Origin: an uncultured Candidatus Melainabacteria bacterium
Lineage (GTDB): Bacteria; Cyanobacteriota; Vampirovibrionia; Gastranaerophilales; Gastranaerophilaceae
Direction: 5' to 3'
DNA length: 64,000 nt
Assembly: GCA_934754425.1 (NCBI GenBank)
Contig: CAKVIN010000001.1
Location: forward strand, 1-64,000
Position 1 is the first letter of the stretch, and every line of letters starts with the position of its first letter. Both the position numbers and the translations under genes were made by a program. Of the stretch, positions 51,713-60,130 are shown piece by piece. The notes beneath the pieces were generated by a model. That model ran no database searches. It worked only from the letters and a program-made list of their open reading frames with translations, and had not been told where the DNA came from.

Positions 51713-51752
51713 AAAAACCGCAAGCCTTGTATGATTAGACTTGCGGTTTTTA
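51713..51752 (+). terminator. intrinsic terminator
   Basis: AAAAACCGCAAG (51713-51724) and CTTGCGGTTTTT (51740-51751), a 12-bp stem with its own T-run. Confidence 0.85.
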
Positions 51753-51859
51753 ACTACAAAAATATTAACATATAAATTATTTGTATATTGCATCAAATAA
51801 CAACACGCAATATTGTCGCAAGAGTGAATTTATAACACTGGAATATTTCACTCATTTTA

Positions 51860-51868
51860 TGTTATAAT
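51860..51868 (+). promoter_or_regulatory. extended -10 box
   Basis: TGTTATAAT, 22 nt before the ATG at 51891, with AAGAAGGA between. A leadered counterpart to the leaderless promoters. Confidence 0.5.
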
Positions 51869-51890
51869 ATTGATAAGAAGGATATTATCA

Positions 51891-52490
51891 ATGTTCAAAC
51901 GTAAATGTAAAATTACTTTTATATCACACGGCGCTACTGTTCATACAATGGACGGTATAATTTGTGATACCGATAAGTATCCTAAAATAAACGAATTTGG
52001 TGAAGAAGAAATTGATAAAGTGTGCGAATACTTAAAAAGTCGTGCGGTTGCTTATGATAAAATTTATACAAGCTCATCTGCTCGTTGTACGCAATCTGCT
52101 CAAATAATCGCCAAATTGTTCAAGAAAGATATAACTTCAATTGATTTGCCGGCAAGAAACCACGGTGAATGGAGCGGAAGATCATATTCTGATGTATTTG
52201 ATGAATATGGCCCAAAAGCTATTATTCAAAAACCGGAAGGTGGCGAAGCTCTTGAAGATTTTAACAAAAGAGTATCTGATAAAATTGATGAATTGATAGA
52301 AGAAAATAAAGGTAATCGAATTATTATTGTGACAACTCCGGACGTAATTCAATCAGCAATTGCTAAAACTTTAGAATTAAGCCCAGTAAGTCAATTTAAA
52401 AATTTGATTAAAACCGGTACACTTACGCAAATCAGTTATTTTGAAGATAATTGGTCAAGTGTGATTTATTCTGATTACATGCCGGTATAA
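51891..52490 (+). CDS. histidine-phosphatase fold protein with degenerate active site
   Basis: 199 residues, phosphoglycerate-mutase-like fold. The usual N-terminal LxRHGxT reads FISHGAT, so the Arg is Ser. SSSARCTQSAQII matches the S-x-x-x-R-x-x-Q-T-A helix. NHGEWSGRSYSDV matches the G-x-W-E/S-G segment. The C-terminal V-S-H-G motif reads IVTTPDVIQSAI, so the second catalytic His is lost. It is probably inactive or has another role. The start at 51891 is set by AAGAAGGA 8 nt upstream; the upstream TTG would start at the -10 box. Confidence 0.82.
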   Translation: MFKRKCKITFISHGATVHTMDGIICDTDKYPKINEFGEEEIDKVCEYLKSRAVAYDKIYTSSSARCTQSAQIIAKLFKKDITSIDLPARNHGEWSGRSYSDVFDEYGPKAIIQKPEGGEALEDFNKRVSDKIDELIEENKGNRIIIVTTPDVIQSAIAKTLELSPVSQFKNLIKTGTLTQISYFEDNWSSVIYSDYMPV

Positions 52491-52558
52491 TCTTTTATTA
52501 AAAATATAATAACAAATTATCACCAAATATGAGTTTAGAAAATTCTTAAATAATTATA

Positions 52559-52600
52559 AAAAAGAGTTGAACAAATATATTTTTGCACAACTCTTTTTTT
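52559..52600. terminator. bidirectional terminator
   Basis: AAAAAGAGTTG and CAACTCTTTTT around a ~20-nt loop, between two convergent genes. Confidence 0.75.
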
Positions 52601-52650
52601 TATTTTGTATTAAATACTCTAAAATTCAATTTAGACTTTGCTTTTTAATC

Positions 52651-53211
52651 TTATTTAGACTCTTCTGTTTTATTTGCAGTATTTTCTGTACCTGACGCTT
52701 CTGCTTTATTTTCAGCATTGTTAGAATTACCTGATTTTTTAGACTTTTCTGCATCTTTAACTTCTTGAGCAGCCTTTTTCTTAGCTTCTTTTGCAGCATT
52801 TCTAGCTTTTACTTCTTCTTCAGTTAATCCGCTCGTTGGTTTAAAAAGACGTTTGAATCTTTCCCAAGTACTCAAAGTTCTTTCTTTATCTAAAGCTTTT
52901 GTAACTTCTTCTTTAGCTTTAGTAATTTCGTCTTTTGCTTTCCCAAGAGCTTCTTTTTCTGCACTTAACTGAGTAATTTGTTGTTTTAAACCATCAACTT
53001 TTTTGTTTTTATAAATGCCATATCCGACACCACCAATGGCTAAAAGCCCCAAAGCAGTCATTCCAAGCATACTGGAGGAAGCTTTTTTCTTTTCTTCCAT
53101 TTCAGGCTCATAAACCATAGGCATAGAAGAATAATCGTTTTGGATTTGATTATTTTGCTGCGGAGTTGAGATTGCATAATTTTGAGAATTTACACCATTG
53201 ATAGGATCCAT
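52651..53211 (-). CDS. hypothetical single-pass membrane protein with coiled coil
   Basis: 186 residues. A polar N-terminus (MDPINGVNSQNYAISTPQQN) is followed by one membrane helix (SMLGMTALGLLAIGGVGYGI, about 47-67), a coiled coil (VDGLKQQITQLSAEKEALGK and on, about 72-110), and a Lys/Glu/Ala/Asn-rich low-complexity tail. No known domain. The N-terminal NGVNSQN resembles other local proteins. An A-rich AAGGTTAAA precedes the ATG. Confidence 0.72.
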   Translation of the reverse strand: MDPINGVNSQNYAISTPQQNNQIQNDYSSMPMVYEPEMEEKKKASSSMLGMTALGLLAIGGVGYGIYKNKKVDGLKQQITQLSAEKEALGKAKDEITKAKEEVTKALDKERTLSTWERFKRLFKPTSGLTEEEVKARNAAKEAKKKAAQEVKDAEKSKKSGNSNNAENKAEASGTENTANKTEESK

Positions 53212-53301
53212 TTTAACCTTCTTTCATAAAACTTTAACTACACTTTTGTATTAGTATTAAAACGTGTAGATAATAATAATTGCCTGATTGTAAAGAAAAT
53301 G

Positions 53302-54537
53302 TTACAAAATGTTTTTCAAAACCTCATTTCTTGCAACAGTTTGTTGCTCTGATGTATCTAGATTCTTGATTGTTACTTTATTTGAAGCTATTTCATCTTC
53401 GCCTAAAATCAATGCAAATTTTGCAAGCTTGGAAGCTTTTTCCAATTGTTTAACAAATTTTTTGTTAGTCAAATCAAATTCACAAGTGATACCTGCTTCT
53501 CGCATTTCTTCTGTTAATTTGATAGCTTCAAGCGGATTGTTACAAACGATATATGCGTTCAATTTTTCGTCTTCTTTTTGCCCGATTAGTGATGCTAATC
53601 TTTCCATACCCATTGCAAAACCAATAGCCGGAGTGTCTTCACCGCCGAGGTTTTTAACTAAACTATCATATCTTCCACCACCGCAGACAGCGTTTTGCGA
53701 GCCTAAGTTATTTGATTTAATTTCAAAAACAGTTCTATTGTAATAATCCAAACCTCTTACAAGAAGTTTATTGATTGAATAATTGATGTTTAGAGCATCT
53801 AAATAACCCTTTAATTCATTGAAGTGGCTTGCGCAATCTTCACAAATAAAATCAGATTGAATAACTTCTTGAATTTCAGGTTTAGCATAAATTTCTTTGC
53901 ATTCTTCCACTTTGCAATCTAAAAGTCTTAGCGGATTTTTTTCGTACCTAGCTTGACAATCCGGACAAAGTTCGTTCAAATATGGCTTGATTACTGATTT
54001 TAATTTCTTTTTGAATTCTTCTCTACATTCAGGACAGCCTAGAGAGTTTAATTCAACGGATAAATCGTTTAAGCCAAGAGCTTTTAGATAATTTACCGCC
54101 ATTAAAATTACTTCAGCGTCAGCAGTAGCTTGTTTAATTCCAAAAACTTCTACACCAACTTGATGGAATTGTCTTTGTCTGCCTGCTTGCGGACGTTCAT
54201 AGCGGAACATTGGTCCTTTGTACCAAAGTTTAACCGGCGCTGCAAGTCTGTGCATTCCGTTTTCGATAAATGAACGAACAACACCTGCTGTGTTTTCCGG
54301 ACGAAGTGTTAAAGAGCGTTCACTTTTTTCAAAAGTGTACATTTCTTTGTTAACAATATCTGTGGTATCGCCAACACCTCTTGCAAAAAGTTCAGTTGCT
54401 TCAAAAATTGGAGTGCGGATTTCTTTTGCGCCAAATTTTGTAAAAACTTCGTTTGCTTTAGTTTCCATAAAGTGCCAAAGTGGCATTTCCGGAGGTAATA
54501 TATCTTTTGTTCCTTTTTGTACTTTTATTATTGCCAT
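53302..54537 (-). CDS. hisS: histidyl-tRNA synthetase
   Basis: Class II synthetase, 411 residues. Motif 1 region is KVQKGTKDILPPEMPLWHFM. Motif 2 is MFRYERPQAGRQRQFHQVGV. The His-specific LVRGLDYYNRTVFEI and motif 3 AIGFAMGMERL are present, with the C-terminal anticodon domain (AYIVCNNPLEAIKLTEEMRE). A CxxC pair region (CPECREEF, CPDCQARY, CEDCASHF) suggests a zinc-bound insertion, which occurs in some HisRS. No T-box leader is seen. Confidence 0.97.
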   Translation of the reverse strand: MAIIKVQKGTKDILPPEMPLWHFMETKANEVFTKFGAKEIRTPIFEATELFARGVGDTTDIVNKEMYTFEKSERSLTLRPENTAGVVRSFIENGMHRLAAPVKLWYKGPMFRYERPQAGRQRQFHQVGVEVFGIKQATADAEVILMAVNYLKALGLNDLSVELNSLGCPECREEFKKKLKSVIKPYLNELCPDCQARYEKNPLRLLDCKVEECKEIYAKPEIQEVIQSDFICEDCASHFNELKGYLDALNINYSINKLLVRGLDYYNRTVFEIKSNNLGSQNAVCGGGRYDSLVKNLGGEDTPAIGFAMGMERLASLIGQKEDEKLNAYIVCNNPLEAIKLTEEMREAGITCEFDLTNKKFVKQLEKASKLAKFALILGEDEIASNKVTIKNLDTSEQQTVARNEVLKNIL

Positions 54538-54623
54538 AATTCTAATTCCCTTATATACTAATAATTACTTATTATTGTACTATATGAATACATTAAGTAA
54601 ACAATATTTGAAAGGTGGGCTAA

Positions 54624-55472
54624 ATGGGAATAAAAATCACAAAAATGCAAGGTTGTGGTAATGACTTTGTAGTATTAGATTATGAAGAATTTTTGAAAAT
54701 GGGAATTTCTATGTCAAATGCTGCAAAAAAACTTTGTGATAGACATTTTGGGATTGGTGCAGATGGTTTAATTATTCCTAATACGAATGTCGAGGATGCT
54801 GATATAGGTTGGTATTTTTATAATTCTGATGGCTCTACTGCTCAAATGTGCGGTAACGGAATGAGATGTTTTGCAAAATATGTTTTTGATAAAAAACTTG
54901 TAGAAAAAAACGAATTTTCAGTTAAAACTCTTGCCGGTATTATTTCTCCACGCATAATGGATGATGGTTCAGTTAGAGTAAATATGTCAAAACCAATTTT
55001 GAATTCAGAAAAAATTCCTTTTGTTCCAAATAGCAATATGAATTATAAAATGGCAGTGAAAAACCGTATTTTTGAAGGTAGCGCTGTATCAATGGGAAAT
55101 CCGCATTTTGTAATTTTTGTTTCGCCTGAGAGTGATTTATTAGAACTTGCGAAAGAATATGGTCCATTGATTGAGACAGCTGCTGAGTTTCCAGAGAAAA
55201 CAAATGTAGAGTTTATAAAAATCTTGTCACCAAGTAAAATCAAATTGTGTGTATGGGAACGTGGTTGCGGAATTACTTTGGCTTGCGGAACCGGTGCTTG
55301 TGCAAGTGTTGTTGCCGGAATTTTGAAAGGATGCTTAGAAAATTCCGTCAAAGTAGAACTTCTTGGCGGAGAAGTTTGTATTGATTGGGATGGCGACAAA
55401 ATTGTAACAGGTAAAGATGTATTTTTAACCGGCCCTGCAGAATATGTTTTTGATGCAGAAGTGAAATGCTAA
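54624..55472 (+). CDS. dapF: diaminopimelate epimerase
   Basis: Converts LL- to meso-diaminopimelate for lysine and peptidoglycan, 282 residues. The two catalytic Cys motifs are MCGNGMRCFAKY and ACGTGACASVVAG. KMQGCGNDFVVLDYEE opens the fold, and AVSMGNPHFVIF is the substrate-binding segment. AAAGGTGGG lies 5-11 nt before the ATG. The gene fits a Gram-negative DAP-type wall. It is divergent from hisS. Confidence 0.96.
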   Translation: MGIKITKMQGCGNDFVVLDYEEFLKMGISMSNAAKKLCDRHFGIGADGLIIPNTNVEDADIGWYFYNSDGSTAQMCGNGMRCFAKYVFDKKLVEKNEFSVKTLAGIISPRIMDDGSVRVNMSKPILNSEKIPFVPNSNMNYKMAVKNRIFEGSAVSMGNPHFVIFVSPESDLLELAKEYGPLIETAAEFPEKTNVEFIKILSPSKIKLCVWERGCGITLACGTGACASVVAGILKGCLENSVKVELLGGEVCIDWDGDKIVTGKDVFLTGPAEYVFDAEVKC

Positions 55473-55539
55473 GAAATAATTTACAAATTGTTACAAATAG
55501 TGTATATTTAACTTAGTAGACTAACAAATAGGTAGTTGA

Positions 55540-55880
55540 AAAACAAAAAACAGGAGCGCCAAGAAGTATTTTGTCCAGTAGCCTGAAAACAAGCTAGTAA
55601 TTACAAAAAAAACAAAATGCGTGACGGAGCCAAAACAATCTAGTAAGTGAAGCAAAAAACAAAAAACAGGAACGCCAAGAAGTATTTTGTCCAGTAGCCT
55701 AAAAACAAGCTAGTAATTACAAAAACAAAATACGTGACAGAGTCTAAATAGTTTAGTAAGTGAAGCAAAAAACAAAAAAACAGGAGCGCCAAGCAGTATT
55801 TTGTCCAGTAGTTCCAAAAGTAAATTGGTAGATAAAACCAAAACAAAATACGTGACAGAGTCTAAATAGTTTAATAAGTA
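55540..55880 (+). repeat. three tandem ~115-bp repeats upstream of the GGDEF gene
   Basis: This fills most of the 436-bp gap after dapF. Units begin near 55541, 55654 and 55768. The motif CAGGAGCGCC recurs at 55551, 55667 (one change) and 55781, so the periods are 116 and 114 bp. Each unit has GTATTTTGTCCAGTAG and, further on, ACAAAATRCGTGACRGAG, so GTATTTTGT can pair with ACAAAATAC within a unit. No spacers between units. The last unit ends in AGTATAATA, which looks like the -10 of the next gene. Confidence 0.85.
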
Positions 55881-55883
55881 AAG

Positions 55884-55889
55884 TATAAT
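55884..55889 (+). promoter_or_regulatory. -10 box of the GGDEF gene
   Basis: TATAAT at the end of the third repeat unit, 19 nt before the ATG, with AGAGGAAGAG between. A -35 is not convincing. Confidence 0.4.
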
Positions 55890-55908
55890 AAAAAGAGGAA
55901 GAGTTTTT

Positions 55909-56781
55909 ATGAGCAATATTGTTATTTATTCATCAAAGCCAATGCCGGAGTTACAGGCAGTGTTGTCAGAGATAGATGAATCGGATGTAAGGGTTGTATC
56001 GATTGACCAGATGAAGGATTATGCGGTTATCAATCCATCGTTAATGATAGTTGAGAATATTGATTTAGCGAAAGATGCGTTGATGACTAATAAATTTCCT
56101 TGTCCGATATTATTTTTCGGTCCAACGAGACGTGATGTCACTGTAAGAGCGGAGGGTTTTGACTTTATAAAGAATCCTATGGAGAAGGACGAATTGTTGG
56201 TAAGAGTGAATGCGCTTTTAAGAATTAAGAGTTTAAAGGATAAGATTGAGCGAGTTTCTACAACTGATGATTTAACAGGCTTGCATAACAGAAAATATTT
56301 ACAAGAGCGTTTAGAGGAAGAGATTTCACGTTCAAAACGCTATGGCACAAAGTTATCTTGTATTTTATTTGATATAGACTTCTTTAAGGTAGTTAATGAT
56401 ATGTATGGTTACGAGTGGGGCGACATTTTGTTACGCAATATAGCGAATAAACTAAACGCAATGATTCGTAAGGAAGATATTTTAACCAGATATGGTGATG
56501 AAGAATTTTTATTAGTTTTACCTAATACATCAGAGGAGAATGCATTTCTTTTTGGAGAAAGATTCAGACGTGAAGTAGAGAAGATGGAATTCATTCCTGC
56601 TGGTGAAGATGAGGCGCACAAGGTAACTATTTCCGGCGGCATTTCTACTTATCCTTGTATGCCAGATGTAGATGAGGATGCTAATACAGTTATTCGTTAT
56701 GCAGAACATGCTTTGTATAATGCAAAACACAGAGGAAAGAATAAGATTATTCAATTCTCACAAATGAATCTTGAGATGTAG
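55909..56781 (+). CDS. pseudo-receiver and GGDEF-domain protein
   Basis: 290 residues. The N-terminal ~115 residues have a CheY-like fold, but the acceptor site region (NPSLMIVENID) has no Asp at the usual place. The GGDEF domain (about 120-290) has TTDDLTGLHNRKYLQERLEE, LFDIDFFKVVNDMYGYEWGD and an I-site RKED five residues before the signature. The signature itself reads RYGDEEF instead of RYGGDEF, with the second Gly replaced by Asp, so diguanylate cyclase activity is doubtful. It may bind c-di-GMP through the I-site. Confidence 0.9.
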   Translation: MSNIVIYSSKPMPELQAVLSEIDESDVRVVSIDQMKDYAVINPSLMIVENIDLAKDALMTNKFPCPILFFGPTRRDVTVRAEGFDFIKNPMEKDELLVRVNALLRIKSLKDKIERVSTTDDLTGLHNRKYLQERLEEEISRSKRYGTKLSCILFDIDFFKVVNDMYGYEWGDILLRNIANKLNAMIRKEDILTRYGDEEFLLVLPNTSEENAFLFGERFRREVEKMEFIPAGEDEAHKVTISGGISTYPCMPDVDEDANTVIRYAEHALYNAKHRGKNKIIQFSQMNLEM

Positions 56782-56803
56782 AGTTTTTCATAGAACAAAA
56801 AAT

Positions 56804-56843
56804 AACCGAGCTTTTAGAAAATCAAGCTCGGTTGTTTTTTTTT
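56804..56843. terminator. terminator after the GGDEF gene
   Basis: AACCGAGCTT (56804-56813) and AAGCTCGGTT (56824-56833), then G and nine T. Confidence 0.9.
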
Positions 56844-56864
56844 AATCAATATAATAGATTATGA

Positions 56865-58961
56865 CTAATTTTTAGTTTTCTTAGCTTCTTCATCAACCCA
56901 GTTGGAGTAATTTTGTTTAAATTGTTCTGCGAATGTATCAAGAAGAGTTCTAGTGTTTAATGAACTTTCTGAATGATGACCAAAACCAATTAAACCAACA
57001 GCTGTGGCTACCGCTGCTACACCACCGACAATCCAACCAACAGGACCTGTTGGTGCAAAAGCAGCAATTTCAGCAAAAGCACCACTAATAGAAGTTGCAC
57101 CTAATGTTACACCAGCCGAAACAGCGCCAGCATATCCAGCTCCTATCGTTACTCCAGCCATTGTTGCTGCACCAGTAGCTCCAGCCGCACCAGTACTTGC
57201 AGCCACTCCACCAAAACTTTTACCACTTGCGCTTACCCCTGTTACAGCTGCATTAACAGCAATTGATTTCGCATTATTAAACATTGTATTAAATACGCTT
57301 TCGTCAAATTCAACTCCGTTAGCAGTACACATAGCTTTTGCTTTAGCCAGCATTTGTGATTTCATTCTATCAACCATTTTTTCAGCAACAGACACATAAT
57401 AATCAGCGCCGTGTTTTCTGGTTGTAATAGTTCTTCCTGAAGCGTATAATTTGCTTAAATCTTCTCCGGTTGTTTCATCTTTTATCACATTACCGTTTTC
57501 ATCTTTTCCGGCTTGTGAAAAGTCTAAGTCTATAGTATCCATATCTTTATCGGAAGCATTCATTGATGTAATAGCTTTTTCAATGTTCGTATTAAATGTT
57601 GTTACAAAATTGTCTACCATTGTTTTTACATTTATGCTTGCCTTACCCTTACTAGAAAGACCACGAGCACCTCTACCGGTAATCATTCCGTCAGAATTTA
57701 ATACTTCTTGCGCACTTAAATTGTATACATTTTCAAAAACCTGTTCGATTTTATCAAAAGAAATACCTTTTTCTTTTAACATAGTTTCTATTTGAGATTT
57801 TATTTGAGATTTCAAATTGTCAGAAGTCAAAATCTCGTACCCTTCATTATAAGCTTTATCTCTTGAACCATTCCAACCTTTACCTCTTTGATAGATTTCA
57901 CCGCCATTAAAATATCTGCTATCCACCTTAGAATAATCAATTTTTCCGGCATTAATTTGATAAGAGCTTCCTTTAATATCAGTAAACTTTTTGTTTTCGA
58001 TTTCAGTTGCTTTTGCATTTCCTTCTGCTATTAAGTTATCTTTCAACGATTTTGTACTCAAATTCTTAATCGCATCTTCTATCGCAGATTTTAATTCATC
58101 GCCGTCTGAATATTTTGCTAAAGCAGTTTTAATAGCGGCAGTTGTTCTAATATTTGTTCCACCAAGTTTGATTGTAACTCCGGCTTCGACTGCGGCAGTT
58201 AAAAATTCTGTTGCATATTCTTTTAACTGTTTGAGTTCAGAACTGTCAATCATGTTGCCGAAAGTTCCTGCTTTTTGTTTAAAAGTATCAGCTGCTGTTT
58301 TAAGCTTATCAGCATCTGTTTGATTCATATATGCGTTTAAATGTGTTTTCAAATCCGCTTCAAGATTTGTTCCTTTATATTCTTTGATAAACTTCGTTGC
58401 TTCAGTATCTAAAGCTTTTGCAATAGATTTAGCTGCTGTTTCAGTTATATTACTATCGGATTTAAGGATTTCATTATACATATTTTCTAAAACAGTTGAT
58501 TTAATAGTATTATTACTATTCTCTTGAATATTCGCTTTTAAAGTTTCATATTTTTTCGGTAATGTTTTAGCAAAATCTTCTGACATTTTAGCGACATCTT
58601 TACCTGTGTATTTTGAAGCATATTCATCAATATATTCTTTAAGAGCCGTTGTAATTGTAGCTATACCGGTAACATCATTTGCAAAATCTTTTGATATTGT
58701 TCCTGCTAAATTATTAACCGCATCTTGCATCGCAATTTTTTGTTCCCATAATGCAAATTCATCTTCTGACAAAACATTATCTTTGTTTTTATCATTAGTT
58801 GACAAATCAACAGTATCAAGATTCATATCTTTTAAAACCTTGTCATATTCTTCCTTGGTAATTTTTCCATCACCATTAGCATCAAAATCTTTAAATTTCA
58901 ATTTAACTCCGTTTTGTGTAGTAAGACTACCAAATGAATTAATACCGTCAAATCCGCTCAT
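56865..58961 (-). CDS. large EF-hand protein with hydrophobic C-terminal segment
   Basis: 698 residues. The EF-hand pair lies at the N-terminus: DANGDGKITKEE (about 24-35) and, less canonical, DKNKDNVLSEDE. A long Lys/Ala/Thr-rich helical middle follows. The C-terminal part has a Gly/Ala-rich hydrophobic run (about 590-665, for example GATGAATMAGVTIGAGYAGA and GPVGWIVGGVAAVATAVGLI), then a polar tail. There is no N-terminal signal peptide. The hydrophobic run may insert in membranes, as in some secreted effectors or toxins. The start at 58961 is set by AAGGAG 7-12 nt upstream; the frame extends to 59006 without a site. A (TAC)15 repeat lies upstream. Confidence 0.8.
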   Translation of the reverse strand: MSGFDGINSFGSLTTQNGVKLKFKDFDANGDGKITKEEYDKVLKDMNLDTVDLSTNDKNKDNVLSEDEFALWEQKIAMQDAVNNLAGTISKDFANDVTGIATITTALKEYIDEYASKYTGKDVAKMSEDFAKTLPKKYETLKANIQENSNNTIKSTVLENMYNEILKSDSNITETAAKSIAKALDTEATKFIKEYKGTNLEADLKTHLNAYMNQTDADKLKTAADTFKQKAGTFGNMIDSSELKQLKEYATEFLTAAVEAGVTIKLGGTNIRTTAAIKTALAKYSDGDELKSAIEDAIKNLSTKSLKDNLIAEGNAKATEIENKKFTDIKGSSYQINAGKIDYSKVDSRYFNGGEIYQRGKGWNGSRDKAYNEGYEILTSDNLKSQIKSQIETMLKEKGISFDKIEQVFENVYNLSAQEVLNSDGMITGRGARGLSSKGKASINVKTMVDNFVTTFNTNIEKAITSMNASDKDMDTIDLDFSQAGKDENGNVIKDETTGEDLSKLYASGRTITTRKHGADYYVSVAEKMVDRMKSQMLAKAKAMCTANGVEFDESVFNTMFNNAKSIAVNAAVTGVSASGKSFGGVAASTGAAGATGAATMAGVTIGAGYAGAVSAGVTLGATSISGAFAEIAAFAPTGPVGWIVGGVAAVATAVGLIGFGHHSESSLNTRTLLDTFAEQFKQNYSNWVDEEAKKTKN

Positions 58962-59046
58962 TTTATTCTCCTTAAATTTTATCCTGTATCCTATATAACG
59001 GCACATTTTCTAAAAACTTTAGGGCAATACGTTTTCTTGGCGCAAC

Positions 59047-59092
<46 letters not shown>

Positions 59093-59163
59093 GTTTGAGC
59101 CAATTGTAACAATTTTTCTATTTTCTTAACAATTGAAAATACATTAAAATTTGTCTACCGATT

Positions 59164-59192
59164 TTAGCAAAATAAAAATGTAATTATATAAT
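59164..59192 (+). promoter_or_regulatory. promoter of the 65-aa gene
   Basis: TTAGCA (59164-59169), a 17-nt spacer and TATAAT (59187-59192). The predicted leader is about 75 nt. Confidence 0.45.
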
Positions 59193-59273
59193 TTATATTG
59201 CAAAAAGGCATAAAAAATGATAAAATAAAATTAAAAGATTTAATCCAATCGCAAATTATAAGAGGAATATTTT

Positions 59274-59471
59274 ATGGAAGTAGGTTCAGTAGGATACGGC
59301 AGTGCATTAACTCCAGAAATTCAAACACAATATGCCGCAAAATGCTTAAAAATGTCACAACAAACACAATTAATTGCAGGTTCTTTAATTCAAGATACTG
59401 CAGAAATATCTGCGGAAGCGTTGGCTAAGTGTACAGAAGATATGAATGCCAGCTTAGAAAATTTATTATAA
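59274..59471 (+). CDS. small helical protein, possibly motility-associated
   Basis: 65 residues. After MEVGSVGYGSALTPEIQTQY, the protein is predicted to be helical (AAKCLKMSQQTQLIAGSLIQ, EALAKCTEDMNASLENLL). Length and pattern recall the YjfB-type putative motility proteins, but the similarity is slight and the call is tentative. No signal peptide. AAGAGGAA lies 6 nt before the ATG. Confidence 0.6.
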   Translation: MEVGSVGYGSALTPEIQTQYAAKCLKMSQQTQLIAGSLIQDTAEISAEALAKCTEDMNASLENLL

Positions 59472-59513
59472 GATTTAAAATTATATAAATAAAAATTATA
59501 ATTTTCTCGTAAA

Positions 59514-59543
59514 TTGTTGATTTTACGCATTTTGTATTATAAT
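59514..59543 (+). promoter_or_regulatory. promoter of the exported 147-aa protein
   Basis: TTGTTG (59514-59519), an 18-nt spacer and TATAAT (59538-59543). GTAATC-AAA-GATTAC, a perfect 6-bp inverted repeat, follows at 59544-59558, near the transcription start. Confidence 0.5.
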
Positions 59544-59575
59544 GTAATCAAAGATTACTTATGGAGAACAATGTT

Positions 59576-60019
59576 ATGCAAAAAAAGATTTTAATTTCAT
59601 TAGGTTTAGTAGCGGTTATTGGTTTTGGGCTTCAAGCATTTGCCGAAACAACTGTTTATACTGATGAATTAGGAAGAATGCATTTTCTTGGTAAAGATCC
59701 GGCAGCAAAAACTCTCCAAAGATTAGATGATTATGATAATCCAAAACAAATTGATATAACACCAAATACAAGATATGGTAGCAACAATGTAGATTATTAC
59801 GAAGTTACTAATATTAAAAGCATTGAAAAAACAGAAAATGGCATAAATTCTGGAGTAAATAGAACAAAGAGCACTTATTCATCAGAAAAAGGTTCAATGG
59901 ATGCTTCTAATCCATATGTACATGGTGGAACAAATGTTGATAGCACAAACAAAAAACCGGCAGATCCATTGAACGTAAATGACGGGAATTTAGGCAAAAA
60001 ATTCTGGCAATTATGGTAA
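59576..60019 (+). CDS. exported hypothetical protein
   Basis: 147 residues. The signal peptide is MQKKILISLGLVAVIGFGLQ ending AFA before ETT. The mature part is polar, Asn/Asp/Lys/Ser-rich and probably partly disordered. VYTDELGRMHFLGKDPAAKT near its start has the look of a DUF4124-like short beta motif, but not convincingly. The start at 59576 is preferred over 59561 because GGAGA lies 8-13 nt upstream of it. Terminal LGKKFWQLW is aromatic. Confidence 0.7.
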   Translation: MQKKILISLGLVAVIGFGLQAFAETTVYTDELGRMHFLGKDPAAKTLQRLDDYDNPKQIDITPNTRYGSNNVDYYEVTNIKSIEKTENGINSGVNRTKSTYSSEKGSMDASNPYVHGGTNVDSTNKKPADPLNVNDGNLGKKFWQLW

Positions 60020-60037
60020 TTGCTTAAACTAAAGCGT

Positions 60038-60108
60038 TCCCGGATCGTCTAGTGGCAGGACTGAAGATTCTGGCTCTTCCAACAGTGGTTCGAATCCATT
60101 TCCGGGAG
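60038..60108 (+). tRNA. tRNA-Gln (anticodon CUG)
   Basis: The cloverleaf folds fully: acceptor TCCCGGA (60038-60044) with TCCGGGA (60101-60107) and discriminator G. The D-stem is GTC/GAC. The anticodon stem is GAAGA/TCTTC with loop TTCTGGC, so the anticodon is CTG. The T-arm is AGTGG-TTCGAAT-CCATT. CCA is not encoded. It reads CAG. Confidence 0.92.
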
Positions 60109-60130
60109 TTTCTTTGAGATAACTTTACTA

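Noticed and set aside
55540..55880. CRISPR array
   Set aside because: Units are ~115 bp, directly adjacent, with no unique spacers of constant length and no cas genes.
55473..55908. c-di-GMP riboswitch upstream of the GGDEF gene
   Set aside because: No GEMM-like conserved motif or tetraloop arrangement is visible; the region is explained as a tandem repeat.
55640..55916. Overlapping minus-strand frames of 68 aa in the tandem repeat
   Set aside because: They exist only because the repeat lacks stops in these frames; no ribosome-binding site and low-complexity Phe/Leu/Tyr composition.
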